Below, piece by piece: positions 1 through 9,551 of a stretch of 64,000 bases of DNA. The notes below the pieces were generated by a model. The model was not told the origin of the DNA and ran no database searches. It saw only the letters and a program-made list of their open reading frames with translations. The position numbers and the translations under genes are program-made. The DNA comes from DASUPK01 sp963743575 (GTDB lineage: Bacteria; Actinomycetota; Thermoleophilia; Solirubrobacterales; 70-9): assembly GCA_963743575.1 (NCBI GenBank), contig CAVUQC010000007.1:992001-1056000 (forward strand), given 5' to 3'. Numbering within the stretch: position 1 is the first letter of the stretch; every line of letters starts with the position of its first letter.

Positions 1-1
1 G

Positions 2-1867
2 CATCGCCTGATCCAACTCGCCGCAGACGCTGTCCTCATCGCGGCCGCCTACTACCTGGCCTTCAGGTTGCGGTTCCTCGATGCCCCGGGCGGGATCCCG
101 GACCGCTACGACCACATGCTGGGCCACACGATCGGCTTCGTCGTCCTAGGCCAACTGATCGTCTTCTACGCCTTCGGGCTCTACGAGAAGTGGTGGCGCT
201 ACTTCCGCCTGCCGGACATGATCGCCGTGCTCCGGGCGTGCGCGATCTCGACGGCGGTCCTCGCGATCGCGTTTCTGCTGCTGAAGCCGTTCGACGACCA
301 GATCCCGCGCTCGGTCGTCGTCAGCTACTTCCTGCTCACGGTCTTCCTGATCGGCGGAGCGAGGCTGCTGGCCCGCATGCTGCTGGTCGAGCGGATGGCC
401 CGCCGCGATGTGCGGGGCGCGCGCCGCGTCCTGGTGATCGGCGCCGGCTCGGGCGGCCAGATGGTGGTCCGCGAGATGCAGCTCAACCCGAACCTCGGTG
501 CGCGGGCGATCGGCTTCCTCGACGACGATCCGCGCAAGCGTGGCATGCGGCTGCACGGCATCAACGTCGTCGGGACCACCGAAGAGGTGGGCGATGTCCT
601 CGACGAGTTCCACCCCGACGAGGTGATCATCGCGATCCCCTCCGCGCCCGGCGAGCTCCGAGGCCGCGTGGTCACCGCCTGCCGCGAGCGGGACGTCCCG
701 GTACGGACCCTGCCGACTGTCTTCGAGCTGCTTCGCGGGGGAGTCCAGCTCACCAGGCAGCTGCGCGAGGTCCAGGTCGAGGACGTCCTCGGCCGCGAGC
801 CCGTGAAGATGGAGCTCGACCGCGTCGGCGCCTACATCCAGGACAAGGTCGTTCTGGTAACCGGCGCGGGCGGCTCGATCGGATCTGAGCTCGTCCGGCA
901 GATCGCCAGGGTTCGGCCGAAGCTGCTGGTGATCCTCGATCACGCTGAGGACAACCTGTTCCGGATCGACCGGGAGATGGTCGAGGAGCGGCACTTCACC
1001 CGGATCGAGTCCGTGCTCGCCGATTGCAAGGAGGGCGACCGGATGCTCGAGGTGATGCAGCGCTTCAAGCCGGAGGTCGTCTTCCACGCTGCGGCCTACA
1101 AGCACGTGCCGCTGATGGAGGCGAATCCGCTGGAGGCGATTCGCAACAACGCGATGGCAACCAGGGTGACCGCGGAGACGGCGGTCGCGTCCGGATGCGA
1201 GCGCTTCGTCCTCGTCTCCACCGACAAGGCCGTCAATCCGCGCACCGTGATGGGCGCCTCCAAGGCGATGGCGGAGTGGATCGTTGAGGCTGCGGGGCGC
1301 AAGCACCCGCAGACCCGGTTCGTCACCGTCCGCTTCGGCAACGTGCTCGCCTCCTCCGGCAGCGTGGTACCGATCTTCCGCAGCCAGATCGAGCGAGGCG
1401 GCCCGGTCACAGTGACCGATACGGAGATGACCCGGTACTTCATGACCATCCCGGAGGCGGTGCAGCTCGTGATCCGCTCCGGCGACCTCGGTGGCGCGAG
1501 CGGGGAGGTCTTCGTCCTCGAGATGGGCGAGCCGGTGAAGATCGTCGACCTGGCGCACAACATGATTCGCCTCGCCGGCTACGAGCCCGAGGTCGACATC
1601 GCCGTCGAGGTGGTCGGCGCCCGCCCCGGCGAGAAGCTGCACGAGGAGCTCTTCAACTCCGACGAGCGCCCGCAGCCCACGGCTTCGGAGAGGATCGTGC
1701 GCGCCGTGCGCAGCGCGCCGCTCGACCCCGAGTGGGTGAACGGCACCCTCGGCCGCCTCGAGACCCTGATCAGGGAGGGCGACGAGGCCGACCTGGCCGA
1801 GCGCACCGTCGCGCTGGTTGCGGACCGGCGGGCTACTGAGTTGCCCGTTGACGAACTCTCGACCTGA
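2..1867 (+). CDS. Nucleotide-sugar epimerase/dehydratase, CapD/WbpM/FlaA1 type (5' end outside window)
   Basis: Membrane-anchored NAD-dependent enzyme that modifies UDP-sugars for surface polysaccharide, normally a 4,6-dehydratase. The frame is open from base 2 and the first visible residues already form a membrane helix, so the gene starts upstream; the TTG at 68 is not the true start. About four membrane helices are followed by a CoA-binding-like Rossmann fold (VLVIGAGSGGQM) and then the catalytic Rossmann domain with VTGAGGSIGSEL, AAYKHVPLMEANP, STDKAVNP and MGASKAMAEW. These are typical of the polysaccharide biosynthesis protein family. It heads a glycan locus that continues to about 12.9 kb. 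Family assignment is secure; the exact sugar substrate cannot be read from sequence. Confidence 0.93.
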   Translation, partial: HRLIQLAADAVLIAAAYYLAFRLRFLDAPGGIPDRYDHMLGHTIGFVVLGQLIVFYAFGLYEKWWRYFRLPDMIAVLRACAISTAVLAIAFLLLKPFDDQIPRSVVVSYFLLTVFLIGGARLLARMLLVERMARRDVRGARRVLVIGAGSGGQMVVREMQLNPNLGARAIGFLDDDPRKRGMRLHGINVVGTTEEVGDVLDEFHPDEVIIAIPSAPGELRGRVVTACRERDVPVRTLPTVFELLRGGVQLTRQLREVQVEDVLGREPVKMELDRVGAYIQDKVVLVTGAGGSIGSELVRQIARVRPKLLVILDHAEDNLFRIDREMVEERHFTRIESVLADCKEGDRMLEVMQRFKPEVVFHAAAYKHVPLMEANPLEAIRNNAMATRVTAETAVASGCERFVLVSTDKAVNPRTVMGASKAMAEWIVEAAGRKHPQTRFVTVRFGNVLASSGSVVPIFRSQIERGGPVTVTDTEMTRYFMTIPEAVQLVIRSGDLGGASGEVFVLEMGEPVKIVDLAHNMIRLAGYEPEVDIAVEVVGARPGEKLHEELFNSDERPQPTASERIVRAVRSAPLDPEWVNGTLGRLETLIREGDEADLAERTVALVADRRATELPVDELST

Positions 1868-1895
1868 CGTAGCGGCACCCGGCCTTGGCGGCACC

Positions 1896-1988
1896 CGGCT
1901 TCGCCATCAGATCGCGGCGGCCAGGCCGCCCCACATAGCCGCTCGGGGCTGCGCCCCTCGCTCATAGTCGGGCGGCCTGGCGGCCGCT
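1896..1988 (-). repeat. Structured interspersed repeat, copy 1
   Basis: First of three related elements (others at 14084-14180 and 57198-57292). On the plus strand it opens with CTTCGCCATCAGATCGCGGC, shared exactly by all copies. A G/C palindrome follows, then CCACATAG, a central hairpin with arms GGGGC/GCCCC around TGC, then CGCTC-ATAGT and a closing hairpin GCGGCC-TGGC-GGCCGC. It fills the gap between the dehydratase and the LytR_C gene and is oriented against both. A partial direct repeat, GGCACCCGGC, precedes it. The function is unknown. Confidence 0.85.
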
Positions 1989-2015
1989 CGCCCCCTAACA
2001 TCCCGCGCCGCGGCC

Positions 2016-2867
2016 ATGAGCAGTCTTCTCAAGGAAGTCGGAGCAGTCGCGGGCCTCGCCTCGTTCTTGGGCTTGGCCCTGCTCTCGCTGCTCTATTTCA
2101 CCCAGGCGCGGGACATCCGGCGCCTGCGCGACCAGGCGAGCTTCCTGGTCGAGGGCGGCGCCGAGGACGGAGAGACGGTCGTCCCGGCGGAACGTACTGC
2201 CACCGCGGTCGCCTCCACCACGAAGGTGCCCGAGAAGGCGGCTGCAGCCGCCGCGGCAACTGCCCCCAACGAGGCCGAGGCCTTCAGGCGGGCCGAGCTC
2301 GCCAGGCAGGCCGCCGAGCGTCGCCAGCGCTTCGAGAAGCGTCGTCGTCCCGGCAGCAACGGCCGGGAGCGCCCCGCCTGGCTCTCCGAGCCGCTCTCGC
2401 TGGCCGTGATCATCGTCGGCGCCATCCTGTTGGTCGCGGGGATCGCCTTCGGGGTCACCCACCTGACCGGCGGATCGTCGGATTCCACCACCGCGGCCAC
2501 CGGGAAGAAGGGGAAGGGCCCGTGCCCGCCGAGCCAGACGAAGGTCGCGGTGCTCAACGGCACCGCCACGCCTGGGCTCGCCGCACAGTCCGCCAGCCAG
2601 CTCAAGCAGAAGCAGTACAAGGTCGGGCCGGTCGGCAACACGACGACCCCGTTCACCACGAGCGTCGTCATGTTCGACCCGACCGAGGGCAGCGTGCAGT
2701 GCGCCCAGTTCATCGGCGGGATCGTCGACATCCAGAAGGAGCAGCCGATGAACAACGAGGTGCGAACGGCGTCCGAGGGGAACCCGGTGGCGGTCGTCCT
2801 GGGAGACGACAAGACCGGGGCGTCGAGCACCACTGGGGTCACCGACACGACCGGCTCGGGAATCTGA
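2016..2867 (+). CDS. Membrane protein with C-terminal LytR_C domain
   Basis: Probable envelope protein of 283 residues. A hydrophobic helix lies at residues 8-28, followed by a charged Ala/Glu/Arg-rich cytoplasmic-looking stretch, a second helix near residues 128-150, and an outer domain starting around KVAVLNGTATPGLAAQ. That VLNGT...GLA pattern is characteristic of LytR_C domains, which often accompany LytR-CpsA-Psr ligases that attach glycans to the wall. The catalytic LCP domain itself is absent. The ATG at 2016 follows the structured repeat. Its place in a polysaccharide locus suggests a role in glycan attachment or wall organisation, which is inference. Confidence 0.75.
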   Translation: MSSLLKEVGAVAGLASFLGLALLSLLYFTQARDIRRLRDQASFLVEGGAEDGETVVPAERTATAVASTTKVPEKAAAAAAATAPNEAEAFRRAELARQAAERRQRFEKRRRPGSNGRERPAWLSEPLSLAVIIVGAILLVAGIAFGVTHLTGGSSDSTTAATGKKGKGPCPPSQTKVAVLNGTATPGLAAQSASQLKQKQYKVGPVGNTTTPFTTSVVMFDPTEGSVQCAQFIGGIVDIQKEQPMNNEVRTASEGNPVAVVLGDDKTGASSTTGVTDTTGSGI

Positions 2868-2892
2868 GCCAAGCAGCCAGCCCGGTCGCCCT

Positions 2893-3312
2893 GTGAGCGA
2901 GCGCAGCCGATCGGCCGTTCTGATCTCCGTCCTCGTGGTCTCGCTGCTGATGGCGGCGACCGCGGGCGCGATCGTGCTCACCCAGCACCTGCGCGACGAG
3001 GGGCCGGTGGTCAGCTCGATCTACTGGAAGACGCGCCCGGGCCTCTCCTACAAGATCTGCTTCCTGCTGGCGCGTGACGACCACGTCACGGTTGCAGTGG
3101 TCGACTTCGACGACCGCCAGGTGCGGACCCTCGCCGACGAAGAGCTCAAGGGGGGAGATGCCCCACATTGCTTCGGCTGGGATGCGCGCACGTCCTCGGG
3201 GCAGCCCGCCCCGCCAGGCCCCTACTTCCTCCAGGTGACGCTCGAGCGGGCGGACCGTACGGCGGTGTCGGGTGAGCACGTCACGATCCACGGCGGGGGA
3301 GGACAGCCGTGA
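2893..3312 (+). CDS. Membrane-anchored protein with FlgD-like Ig fold
   Basis: A 139-residue protein starting at GTG. One N-terminal membrane segment (about residues 8-28) is followed by a single outer domain. The pattern HVTVAVVDFDDRQVRTLADEE ... CFGWDARTSSGQPAPPGPYFLQV is the typical FlgD Ig-like layout (a strand with V-R-T-L, then W-D-G/A-R, then G-x-Y). Such domains are usually structural modules, not enzymes. The stop overlaps the next start by four bases (GTGA), implying translational coupling with the polymerase gene. Its role in glycan export or assembly is only suggested by position. Confidence 0.7.
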   Translation: MSERSRSAVLISVLVVSLLMAATAGAIVLTQHLRDEGPVVSSIYWKTRPGLSYKICFLLARDDHVTVAVVDFDDRQVRTLADEELKGGDAPHCFGWDARTSSGQPAPPGPYFLQVTLERADRTAVSGEHVTIHGGGGQP

Positions 3313-4847
3313 CCGCGGTTCTCGAGGTGGCCGGTTGCCTGGCGGCCGCCGGGGCGCTGTCCGTCTCGTTCCTCGCATCCGAGCCACGCTTGCGCGCGGC
3401 CGCCCTGGTGCTCGCTGGCGTTCTTGCCTTCGCCCTGATCACCGGCCAGGGTTGGGACGAGCTCCGCACCCTCCGCGACCATCCACCCGAGTTCGCCGCC
3501 GCGATCCTGGCCGGGATCGTCGTCCTCGCCGTCGGCGCTGCGGCGATGGTGCGCTGGCCGATCCTGCTGCCCGTCCTTCTGATCGCCACACTGCCGTTCC
3601 GGGTGCGGCTGCATGTGGCCGGGGGGCAGGAGGTGAACCTGCTGGTGCCGCTCTACGTCGTGATCGGCTCGGGGGTGCTGGCCACCCTGGTGGAGACCTT
3701 CCGCGGACGGACGACCCTCCGCAGGCTGCCCAAGCCTCTGGTGATCGCGCTGGTGGCTGTGATCTGCCTCTACGCGCTGCAGACGATCTATTCGCCGGAC
3801 AAGGCGTTCGCCGCACGCAACATCGGGTTCTTCCTGATCCCGTTCGCGATCCTGTTCTCCCTGCTCGCCGAGGCGAACTGGGACCGCCGGCTCCTGCGCC
3901 TGGCCCTCGTGGTCCTGGTGGCGGAGGGGCTGATCCTGGCGGGGATCGGGATCGGCCAGTTCGCGGCTCAGCACATCTTCTGGAACGACAAGCTCGAGGC
4001 CTCGAACGACTTCCACTTCTACTTCCGGGTCAACTCGCTGTTCTGGGACCCGAACATCTACGGCCGCTACCTCGTCCTCACGATCCTGCTCGCGACGACC
4101 ACGCTGGTCTGCGCGGCGAACCGGGCCTTCGCCCTCGCTCTGACGGGGGCGGTGGCGATCGCCTTCGCCGGCCTCCTCTTCGCCTTCTCGCAGACGAGCT
4201 TCATTGCGCTCTTCGCGGGCCTGGTGGTGCTCGTCGCACTCCGCTGGAGCTTCCGCTGGACGGCGCTCGCGACCATCGTCGCCGTCGCCTTCATCGGAGG
4301 CGGGCTGCTCGTCCGCCACGCCTCCAATGACTCGAACTCCATCAACACGGAGGGACACGGGACCCTGGTCTCGGGCGGGCTGAAGCTCGCCCGCCACCGC
4401 CCGATCTACGGCTACGGATCGGCCTCCTTCTCGAAGGAGTTCGCCCGCGAGGAGAACGTGCCGGCCGGCGACACGACGATCTCGCACAGCGAGCCGGTCA
4501 CGGTCGCCGCGGAGCAGGGCGCGATCGGGGTGCTCGCCTACATAGCGCTGTTGCTCGCCGCCGGCTGGACGATGGTGGCCGGAATGAGACGGATGGCCCC
4601 GGGGCTGGGGGCGCCGTTCCGCCCGATAGGCGAGGCGGACCGCCTGGAGCTGGCTCCAGCGCGAATCGCGATCGCGGCCGCCTTTGCCGCCCTGCTCGTC
4701 CACACGATCGGCTACGCGGCCTACCTCACCGACCCGCTCACCTGGGCGCTGCTTGCGACCGGCGGTGTGCTCGCCGCCGAGGTCGGGGCGGGTGAATGGC
4801 CCAGGAGGGGTGGCGGCCCCTCCGCTTCGCGTCCGGGGTCGCCTTGA
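3309..4847 (+). CDS. O-antigen ligase/polymerase-like membrane protein (Wzy/RfaL family)
   Basis: Polytopic protein of 512 residues with about eleven hydrophobic segments and a large loop in the second half. The loop includes YGSASFSKEF and an H-S-E-P-V-T-V-A-A-E-Q-G-A-I-G motif. The short histidine-glutamate motif before a terminal helix is typical of the O-antigen ligase/Wzy_C family, which polymerises or transfers lipid-linked glycans outside the membrane. The GTG start overlaps the previous gene. The flippase follows 10 bases downstream. Family confidence is good; whether it polymerises repeats or ligates a finished chain is unknown. Confidence 0.85.
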   Translation: MTAVLEVAGCLAAAGALSVSFLASEPRLRAAALVLAGVLAFALITGQGWDELRTLRDHPPEFAAAILAGIVVLAVGAAAMVRWPILLPVLLIATLPFRVRLHVAGGQEVNLLVPLYVVIGSGVLATLVETFRGRTTLRRLPKPLVIALVAVICLYALQTIYSPDKAFAARNIGFFLIPFAILFSLLAEANWDRRLLRLALVVLVAEGLILAGIGIGQFAAQHIFWNDKLEASNDFHFYFRVNSLFWDPNIYGRYLVLTILLATTTLVCAANRAFALALTGAVAIAFAGLLFAFSQTSFIALFAGLVVLVALRWSFRWTALATIVAVAFIGGGLLVRHASNDSNSINTEGHGTLVSGGLKLARHRPIYGYGSASFSKEFAREENVPAGDTTISHSEPVTVAAEQGAIGVLAYIALLLAAGWTMVAGMRRMAPGLGAPFRPIGEADRLELAPARIAIAAAFAALLVHTIGYAAYLTDPLTWALLATGGVLAAEVGAGEWPRRGGGPSASRPGSP

Positions 4848-4857
4848 CGCTGCACTG

Positions 4858-6444
4858 ATGACCGGATATCTCCGCCGCCTGGCGACCACGGGGGCCGCTT
4901 ACACCGCCTCCAGCGTGATCTCGAAGCTGATCGCGGTCGCGCTGCTGCCCCTCTACACGCGGTATCTGACACCGGCCGACTACGGCGCGGCAGAGGTGCT
5001 GGTCACGGGCGTGATCGCGGCGAGCATCGTGATCCGCCTCGGGATCATCGAGGCGCTTCTGCGCTTCTACTACCAGACCGACGAGGTCCCGGATCAGGTG
5101 GTGAAGACCGCGTTCGCGTCGCTGCTCTGGACCACCACGATCGGGCTGGCGATCGCATTGCCGCTGGCCGAACCGCTGTCCCGCCTGCTCCTCGATCACT
5201 CGGACCCGGGACTGATGCGGATCGCGATCTTCGGCCTCTGGGTCTTCACGATGTTCGAGTTCCTGACCGCGCTCTTCCGCCTCGACGAGCGCGCCAAGGC
5301 CTATTTCTTCTTCACGGTCGCGAACGTGCTGGTGACCATCCCGGTGACCGTCTGGCTGGTCGTCGGTCAGGACAAGGGCGCCAGCGGCCTGCTTTGGGGC
5401 CAGTATGCGACCGGGGCGGTGTTCCTCGCCGGCCTGATCGTCGCGCAGCGCCACCGGCTTGCCCTGATTCCCGACTTCCCGCTCTGGCGCCGGATGTTGC
5501 GCTGGGGCCTGCCGACGATGCCCGCCGAGCTCTCGCTGTACTCACTGAACTTCATCGACCGGGTGCTGATCGTTCGGATCGTCGGGCTTGGCGACGCGGG
5601 GCTCTACAGCCTCTCCGTGAAGTTCGCGCAGGCGGTCAACGTGCTGGTCAAGGGCTTCCAGCTCGCCTGGCCACCGCTCGCCTACTCGATCACCGACGAC
5701 GACGAGGCTCGGCAGGCGTACGCCGTGATCGTCACCTGGTTCGTGTCGGTGACGACCTTCTTCGTCGCCGGGATGTGGCTGCTCTCTCGCTGGATCGTCC
5801 GCCTTCTGGCGGCGCCCGAGTTCTTCGATTCCTACAAGACGATCGGCCTGATCTCGACCGGGGTGATGCTCTACGCGCTCTACCTCGTGCTGGTGATCAT
5901 CCTGGGCCGCACCGGCCGCACGGAGTTCAACTTCCCGGCGACCGGCGCGGGCACCGTGGTGAACATCGCGCTCAACCTGATCCTGCTGCCGACGATGGGG
6001 ATCGTCGGGGCCGGCATCTCGCTGGTGGCCTCCTACGCCGTGGTCCTGGTCCTCATGTACGTCTTCACCCAGCGGCTCTTCAAGGTGCCCTACGAGTGGC
6101 TGCGGCTGGCCCAGGCCGCCGGCCTGGCCGTCGTGCTGGTGCTGGTCGGCGAGCTGCTGCTGCCGACGAGCGGCTTCTGGGGGCTCGCCGGCCGGACCGC
6201 GCTCTGGCTCGCGTACCCGGTGCTGCTCTGGGTCACGGGCTTCCTGAACGAGGAGGAGCGAGAGGCCGCGGGGCGGGTGCTCAGCCCGGCCTACGTCAAG
6301 GCGGCGCTGGTGAGGCTCCGCGAGACGCCTCCCGCCGAGCCTGAACCTGGCACCCCGACCGACGGCGACCGCAAGTACCGCGGCCCGCGCCTCACGCGCG
6401 AGACGCTCGAGGCCGAGCAGCGAGACGAGGACGCGATCCGCTAG
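4858..6444 (+). CDS. Polysaccharide flippase (Wzx/MATE-like)
   Basis: Membrane transporter of 528 residues that would flip lipid-linked oligosaccharide. It begins MTGYLRRLATTGAAYTASS and shows the usual motif of the family, LYTRYLTPADYGAAE, followed by about twelve to fourteen helices. The ATG at 4858 is chosen because the conserved N-terminus begins here; an in-frame extension to 4684 only overlaps the polymerase gene. A charged tail of about 50 residues follows the last helix. The stop codon shares CTAG with the convergent glycosyltransferase gene at 6441. Confidence 0.9.
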   Translation: MTGYLRRLATTGAAYTASSVISKLIAVALLPLYTRYLTPADYGAAEVLVTGVIAASIVIRLGIIEALLRFYYQTDEVPDQVVKTAFASLLWTTTIGLAIALPLAEPLSRLLLDHSDPGLMRIAIFGLWVFTMFEFLTALFRLDERAKAYFFFTVANVLVTIPVTVWLVVGQDKGASGLLWGQYATGAVFLAGLIVAQRHRLALIPDFPLWRRMLRWGLPTMPAELSLYSLNFIDRVLIVRIVGLGDAGLYSLSVKFAQAVNVLVKGFQLAWPPLAYSITDDDEARQAYAVIVTWFVSVTTFFVAGMWLLSRWIVRLLAAPEFFDSYKTIGLISTGVMLYALYLVLVIILGRTGRTEFNFPATGAGTVVNIALNLILLPTMGIVGAGISLVASYAVVLVLMYVFTQRLFKVPYEWLRLAQAAGLAVVLVLVGELLLPTSGFWGLAGRTALWLAYPVLLWVTGFLNEEEREAAGRVLSPAYVKAALVRLRETPPAEPEPGTPTDGDRKYRGPRLTRETLEAEQRDEDAIR

Positions 6445-7469
6445 CCGGCGGCCGCCGCGGCCCGCTCCAGGACGGCGCTCATCCGCGCCGCCATCGCCTT
6501 CACGTCATGGGGCTTCGCCGCTTCCCGCGCAGCCGGGTTCGGTGACGGCAGCGAGGCGGCTTGCGCCAGCGCTGCTGCAAGTGCATCCGTATCCCCGGGG
6601 TCGACCAGCACCCCGGCCTCGGGGGTAACGAACTCGGGCGGGCCGCCGACCTCAGTCGCGACGACGCTCCGCTCCATCGCCATCGCCTCCAGAGCCGCCT
6701 GCCCGAAGGGTTCGGTGAGAGACGGCTGGCAGAGGACGTCCGAGGCGGCCACCCATTCCGAGACATCCTGATGCGGGATTCGGCCGACCAGGGTGATCCC
6801 GACCTGACCCTCGAGCTTGCTTCGCTCGGGGCCGTCCCCCACAAAGGCGAGGCGCCCATGACCCAGGGCCCCGAATGCATCGGCCAGACGCTCGACGTTC
6901 TTGCGCTCGATCAGCGAGCCGACGCAGAGGAAGGCTGGGCCCTCTCCGTCCCAGCCGAGCGCGGCCCGCGCCCCCGCCGCCGGGCGCGGGGAGAACGCCT
7001 CGAGGTCCACGCCGCAGTCGGCGACCTCGATCTTCGGCTCGGCGGACGGGATCCGCTGGGTGAGGCGGCCGGCGAGCCATCGCGAGTTGGCGATCACGGC
7101 GGAGGAGCGACGCAGCACCCATCGGGTCGCGGTCTGGACGCCGGGGATTCGGCCCAGGTTGGCGACGTCCTGGCCGTGGGCCATGACGACCAGGGGGGCG
7201 CCGGCAGCTCGGGCCGCCAGGGCGCCCGCCGCACCCGAGGGAAAGAGAAAGTGAGCGAACACGACGTCAGGCTCGAAGCGGCGGGCGGCGGCGCGGGCCT
7301 CCCTGACCAGGCGCAGGTACTTGGACCTGGACCCGCCGCGCTGGCTGATCGAGGAGACCTCGACCTCGTGACCGAGCGCCTCGAGCTCGCGTGTCAGCGG
7401 CACCAGGAAGCTGCCCAGGTCCGGCTGCTCGGGGCTGGGCCACATCTGGGAGACGACCTGAATGCGCAC
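6441..7469 (-). CDS. Glycosyltransferase family 4
   Basis: GT-B type retaining glycosyltransferase of 342 residues. The N-terminal acceptor fold begins MRIQVVSQMWPSPEQPDLGSF and contains VFAHFLFPSG and VVMAHGQDV. The donor-binding half has FLCVGSLIERKNVERL, the loop SLTEPFGQAALEAMAME (the E-x7-E type motif of GT4 enzymes) and VGGPPEFV. The start codon is GTG. The sugar donor and acceptor are not predictable. It is convergent with the flippase gene and three bases downstream of the GT2 gene, so the two minus-strand transferases probably form an operon. Confidence 0.9.
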   Translation of the reverse strand: MRIQVVSQMWPSPEQPDLGSFLVPLTRELEALGHEVEVSSISQRGGSRSKYLRLVREARAAARRFEPDVVFAHFLFPSGAAGALAARAAGAPLVVMAHGQDVANLGRIPGVQTATRWVLRRSSAVIANSRWLAGRLTQRIPSAEPKIEVADCGVDLEAFSPRPAAGARAALGWDGEGPAFLCVGSLIERKNVERLADAFGALGHGRLAFVGDGPERSKLEGQVGITLVGRIPHQDVSEWVAASDVLCQPSLTEPFGQAALEAMAMERSVVATEVGGPPEFVTPEAGVLVDPGDTDALAAALAQAASLPSPNPAAREAAKPHDVKAMAARMSAVLERAAAAAG

Positions 7470-7471
7470 GG

Positions 7472-8401
7472 CTACGACCCTAAGGCCCGGTTGTGCGTCT
7501 CCGCTGCCTCGCGAATCCCCTCGCCGCGACCCGGGAAGAGCGCCTGTCGCGCGTGCAGCCAGTAGCGCTGCGGCGAGTGGCCGGGCAGGAAGACCGCGGC
7601 GAGGGCTCGCAGCAGGTGGGGCCAGGCGAGCAGCGGCCGCAGGAGGACGGCCTCGGTTCGCCCATTGTGCTTGCGCAGATACCGGTCGCGGTTGCGGTGG
7701 TACTCGACGATTCGCCGTTCGGCTCCGGCGGCGTCCCGGGCCATCTGATCGTGGTGAATCGCCCGAGCCGAGGGGACGAAGAGGATCCTCCAGCCGGCGT
7801 CACCGAGCCGCTTGCAGAAATCCGTCTCGTCGGAGTAGACGAAGAACTCCGGGTCGAGCCAGCCGACCTGCTCCGCTGCCTCGCGCCGGATCATCATGGC
7901 GCTCGACTGCACCCAGCCGACCGGCCGGGTGCCGGTCCCGCCGCTCTCGACCGTGAGCCGCCGGTGCAGGAAGAGGGCCCCCGCCAGGCTGGTCTCCACG
8001 CCCGGCAGCCGCCAGGCGCAGGGAACCTCCCGGCCATCCGGGGACAGCAGCTGGGCGCCCGCGGCCGCGACGCCGCGATCGGACTGCAGAGCCCCCAGCA
8101 GCGCCGCCACCGCGCCGGGCTGGAGCTCTGAGTCCTCGTTGAGGAGCAAGCAGAATTCGCCCCGCGCCTCCTGAAGGAGCCGGCTGTCGTTGGCCGCCTT
8201 GCCGGCCCGGCGCTCGAGCGCGATCAGGCGGATGTCCCGCCCCAGAGCCCGCACCGCCTCGGCCGAGCCGTCGTCGGAGGCGTTGTCGAGCACGAGGATC
8301 TCGTGCTCGAGATCGAACGGCGTCGTTCGCTCGATCGCCTCGAGGCAGGAGAGCAGGAGGTCCCGCCCGTTGGTGTTGACCACGCAATAGGAGACCAGCA
8401 C
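7472..8401 (-). CDS. Glycosyltransferase family 2 (rhamnosyltransferase-like)
   Basis: GT-A type inverting transferase. It shows LVSYCVVNTNGRDLL, ILVLDNASDDGS (nucleotide-binding aspartates), LLLNEDSEL and DPEFFVYSDETDFCKRL. These are the usual order of motifs in WcaE/RfbN-like family 2 enzymes that add sugars during surface glycan synthesis. The start is uncertain: the frame runs to 8458, but the family N-terminus fits the GTG at 8401, leaving 309 residues and a 17-base gap to the divergent gene at 8419. No strong ribosome site helps decide. Confidence 0.85.
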   Translation of the reverse strand: MLVSYCVVNTNGRDLLLSCLEAIERTTPFDLEHEILVLDNASDDGSAEAVRALGRDIRLIALERRAGKAANDSRLLQEARGEFCLLLNEDSELQPGAVAALLGALQSDRGVAAAGAQLLSPDGREVPCAWRLPGVETSLAGALFLHRRLTVESGGTGTRPVGWVQSSAMMIRREAAEQVGWLDPEFFVYSDETDFCKRLGDAGWRILFVPSARAIHHDQMARDAAGAERRIVEYHRNRDRYLRKHNGRTEAVLLRPLLAWPHLLRALAAVFLPGHSPQRYWLHARQALFPGRGEGIREAAETHNRALGS

Positions 8402-8418
8402 GGCGACAATGCTCGCCC

Positions 8419-9525
8419 ATGCGCGTTCAAATCGTCGATCCGGCGGCCTACACGCCACCGTACGACCACGCCCTCTCGGGTGCGCTCGCCCGTGCCGGGG
8501 TGGAGGTGGAGCTGGTCACCGCTCGCTTCCCGTACGGCCCGGTGCCGGTCGAGCAGGGGTATGAGGTCAGCGAGTTCTTCTATCGCCGTGGCTCGCGTGC
8601 CGGGATCGGGCCCAGGCACCGGCGTCTGCTGCGCGCCGCCGAGCACGTCCCGGACATGCTGCGCTACCGGCGGGTCGCCGATCAGGCAGACCTCGTCCAC
8701 TATCAGTGGCTGCCGATCCCGGCCCTCGACCGGCACCTGCTCCCCCTGAAGCGGCCGCGTGTGTACACGATGCACTGGCGTCTCCCGGAGACCGATTCCC
8801 GCGTCGGCCGCGCACTGAGGAAGCTGCTCGCGAAGATGGATGCGGTGGTCGTTCACTCCGAACACGGTGCGGGACGCCTCCGCTCCGACTTCGGTGTCCC
8901 CGCCGACCGGGTTCGCGTGATCCCGCATGGCGCCTTCGACTATCTGACCCGCCAGCCCGACGAGCAGCCGCTGCCCGCGGAGCTCCGTCAGGTCGATGCG
9001 CCGGTGATCCTCGCCTTCGGCCTGATCCGCCCCTACAAGGGGACGGACGTCCTCCTGCAGGCCTTCTCACGAATCCGGGGCGCCGAGCTCTGGATCGTCG
9101 GCAAGCCGCGGATGCCGATGGAGGAGCTGCATGCCCTGGCCGACCGGGCGCCGGGGCGCGTGCGGTTCATCGACCGCTTCATCCCGGATGCCGAGATACC
9201 GGCCTTCATGCGACGCGCCGACCTGGTCGTCCTGCCCTACCGGAACATCGAGCAGTCCGGGGTCCTGTACACGGCGCTCGCCTTCGGACGGCCGCTCATC
9301 CTGAGCGCAGTCGGCGGCTTCTCCGAGATCGCCGAGCGGGGAGCAGCCCGTCTCGTCCCGCCCGAGGATCCAGAGGCCTTGGCTGACGCGATCGAAGAGC
9401 TGATCGCCGACCGCGACACCGCCGCTTCGCTGGCGGCCGGCGCCGAGCGCGAGGCGGCGAGCATCTCCTCCTGGGAGAGGATCGGGGAGTCGACGGTCGC
9501 GCTCTACCGCGACCTGCAGCGGTGA
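8419..9525 (+). CDS. Glycosyltransferase family 4
   Basis: A second GT-B glycosyltransferase, 368 residues, starting MRVQIVDPAAYTPPYDHALSGAL. Acceptor-domain signatures include HYQWLPIPALDRHL and VVHSEHGAGRL. The donor domain has VILAFGLIRPYKGTDVLL, FIPDAEIPAFMRRADLVVLPYRN, then SGVLYTALAFGRPLI and VGGFSEIAERG. The gene diverges from the GT2 gene with almost no intergenic space, so both promoters must lie inside the neighbouring coding sequence or the region is read through. It is followed after 26 bases by a membrane GT2 gene. Confidence 0.9.
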   Translation: MRVQIVDPAAYTPPYDHALSGALARAGVEVELVTARFPYGPVPVEQGYEVSEFFYRRGSRAGIGPRHRRLLRAAEHVPDMLRYRRVADQADLVHYQWLPIPALDRHLLPLKRPRVYTMHWRLPETDSRVGRALRKLLAKMDAVVVHSEHGAGRLRSDFGVPADRVRVIPHGAFDYLTRQPDEQPLPAELRQVDAPVILAFGLIRPYKGTDVLLQAFSRIRGAELWIVGKPRMPMEELHALADRAPGRVRFIDRFIPDAEIPAFMRRADLVVLPYRNIEQSGVLYTALAFGRPLILSAVGGFSEIAERGAARLVPPEDPEALADAIEELIADRDTAASLAAGAEREAASISSWERIGESTVALYRDLQR

Positions 9526-9551
9526 CCCACAACCGCCGATAATCCCCGCTC

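Noticed and set aside
3222..4889. 555-codon minus-strand frame across the polymerase gene
   Set aside because: Charged low-complexity translation opposite a convincing membrane polymerase; a shadow frame.
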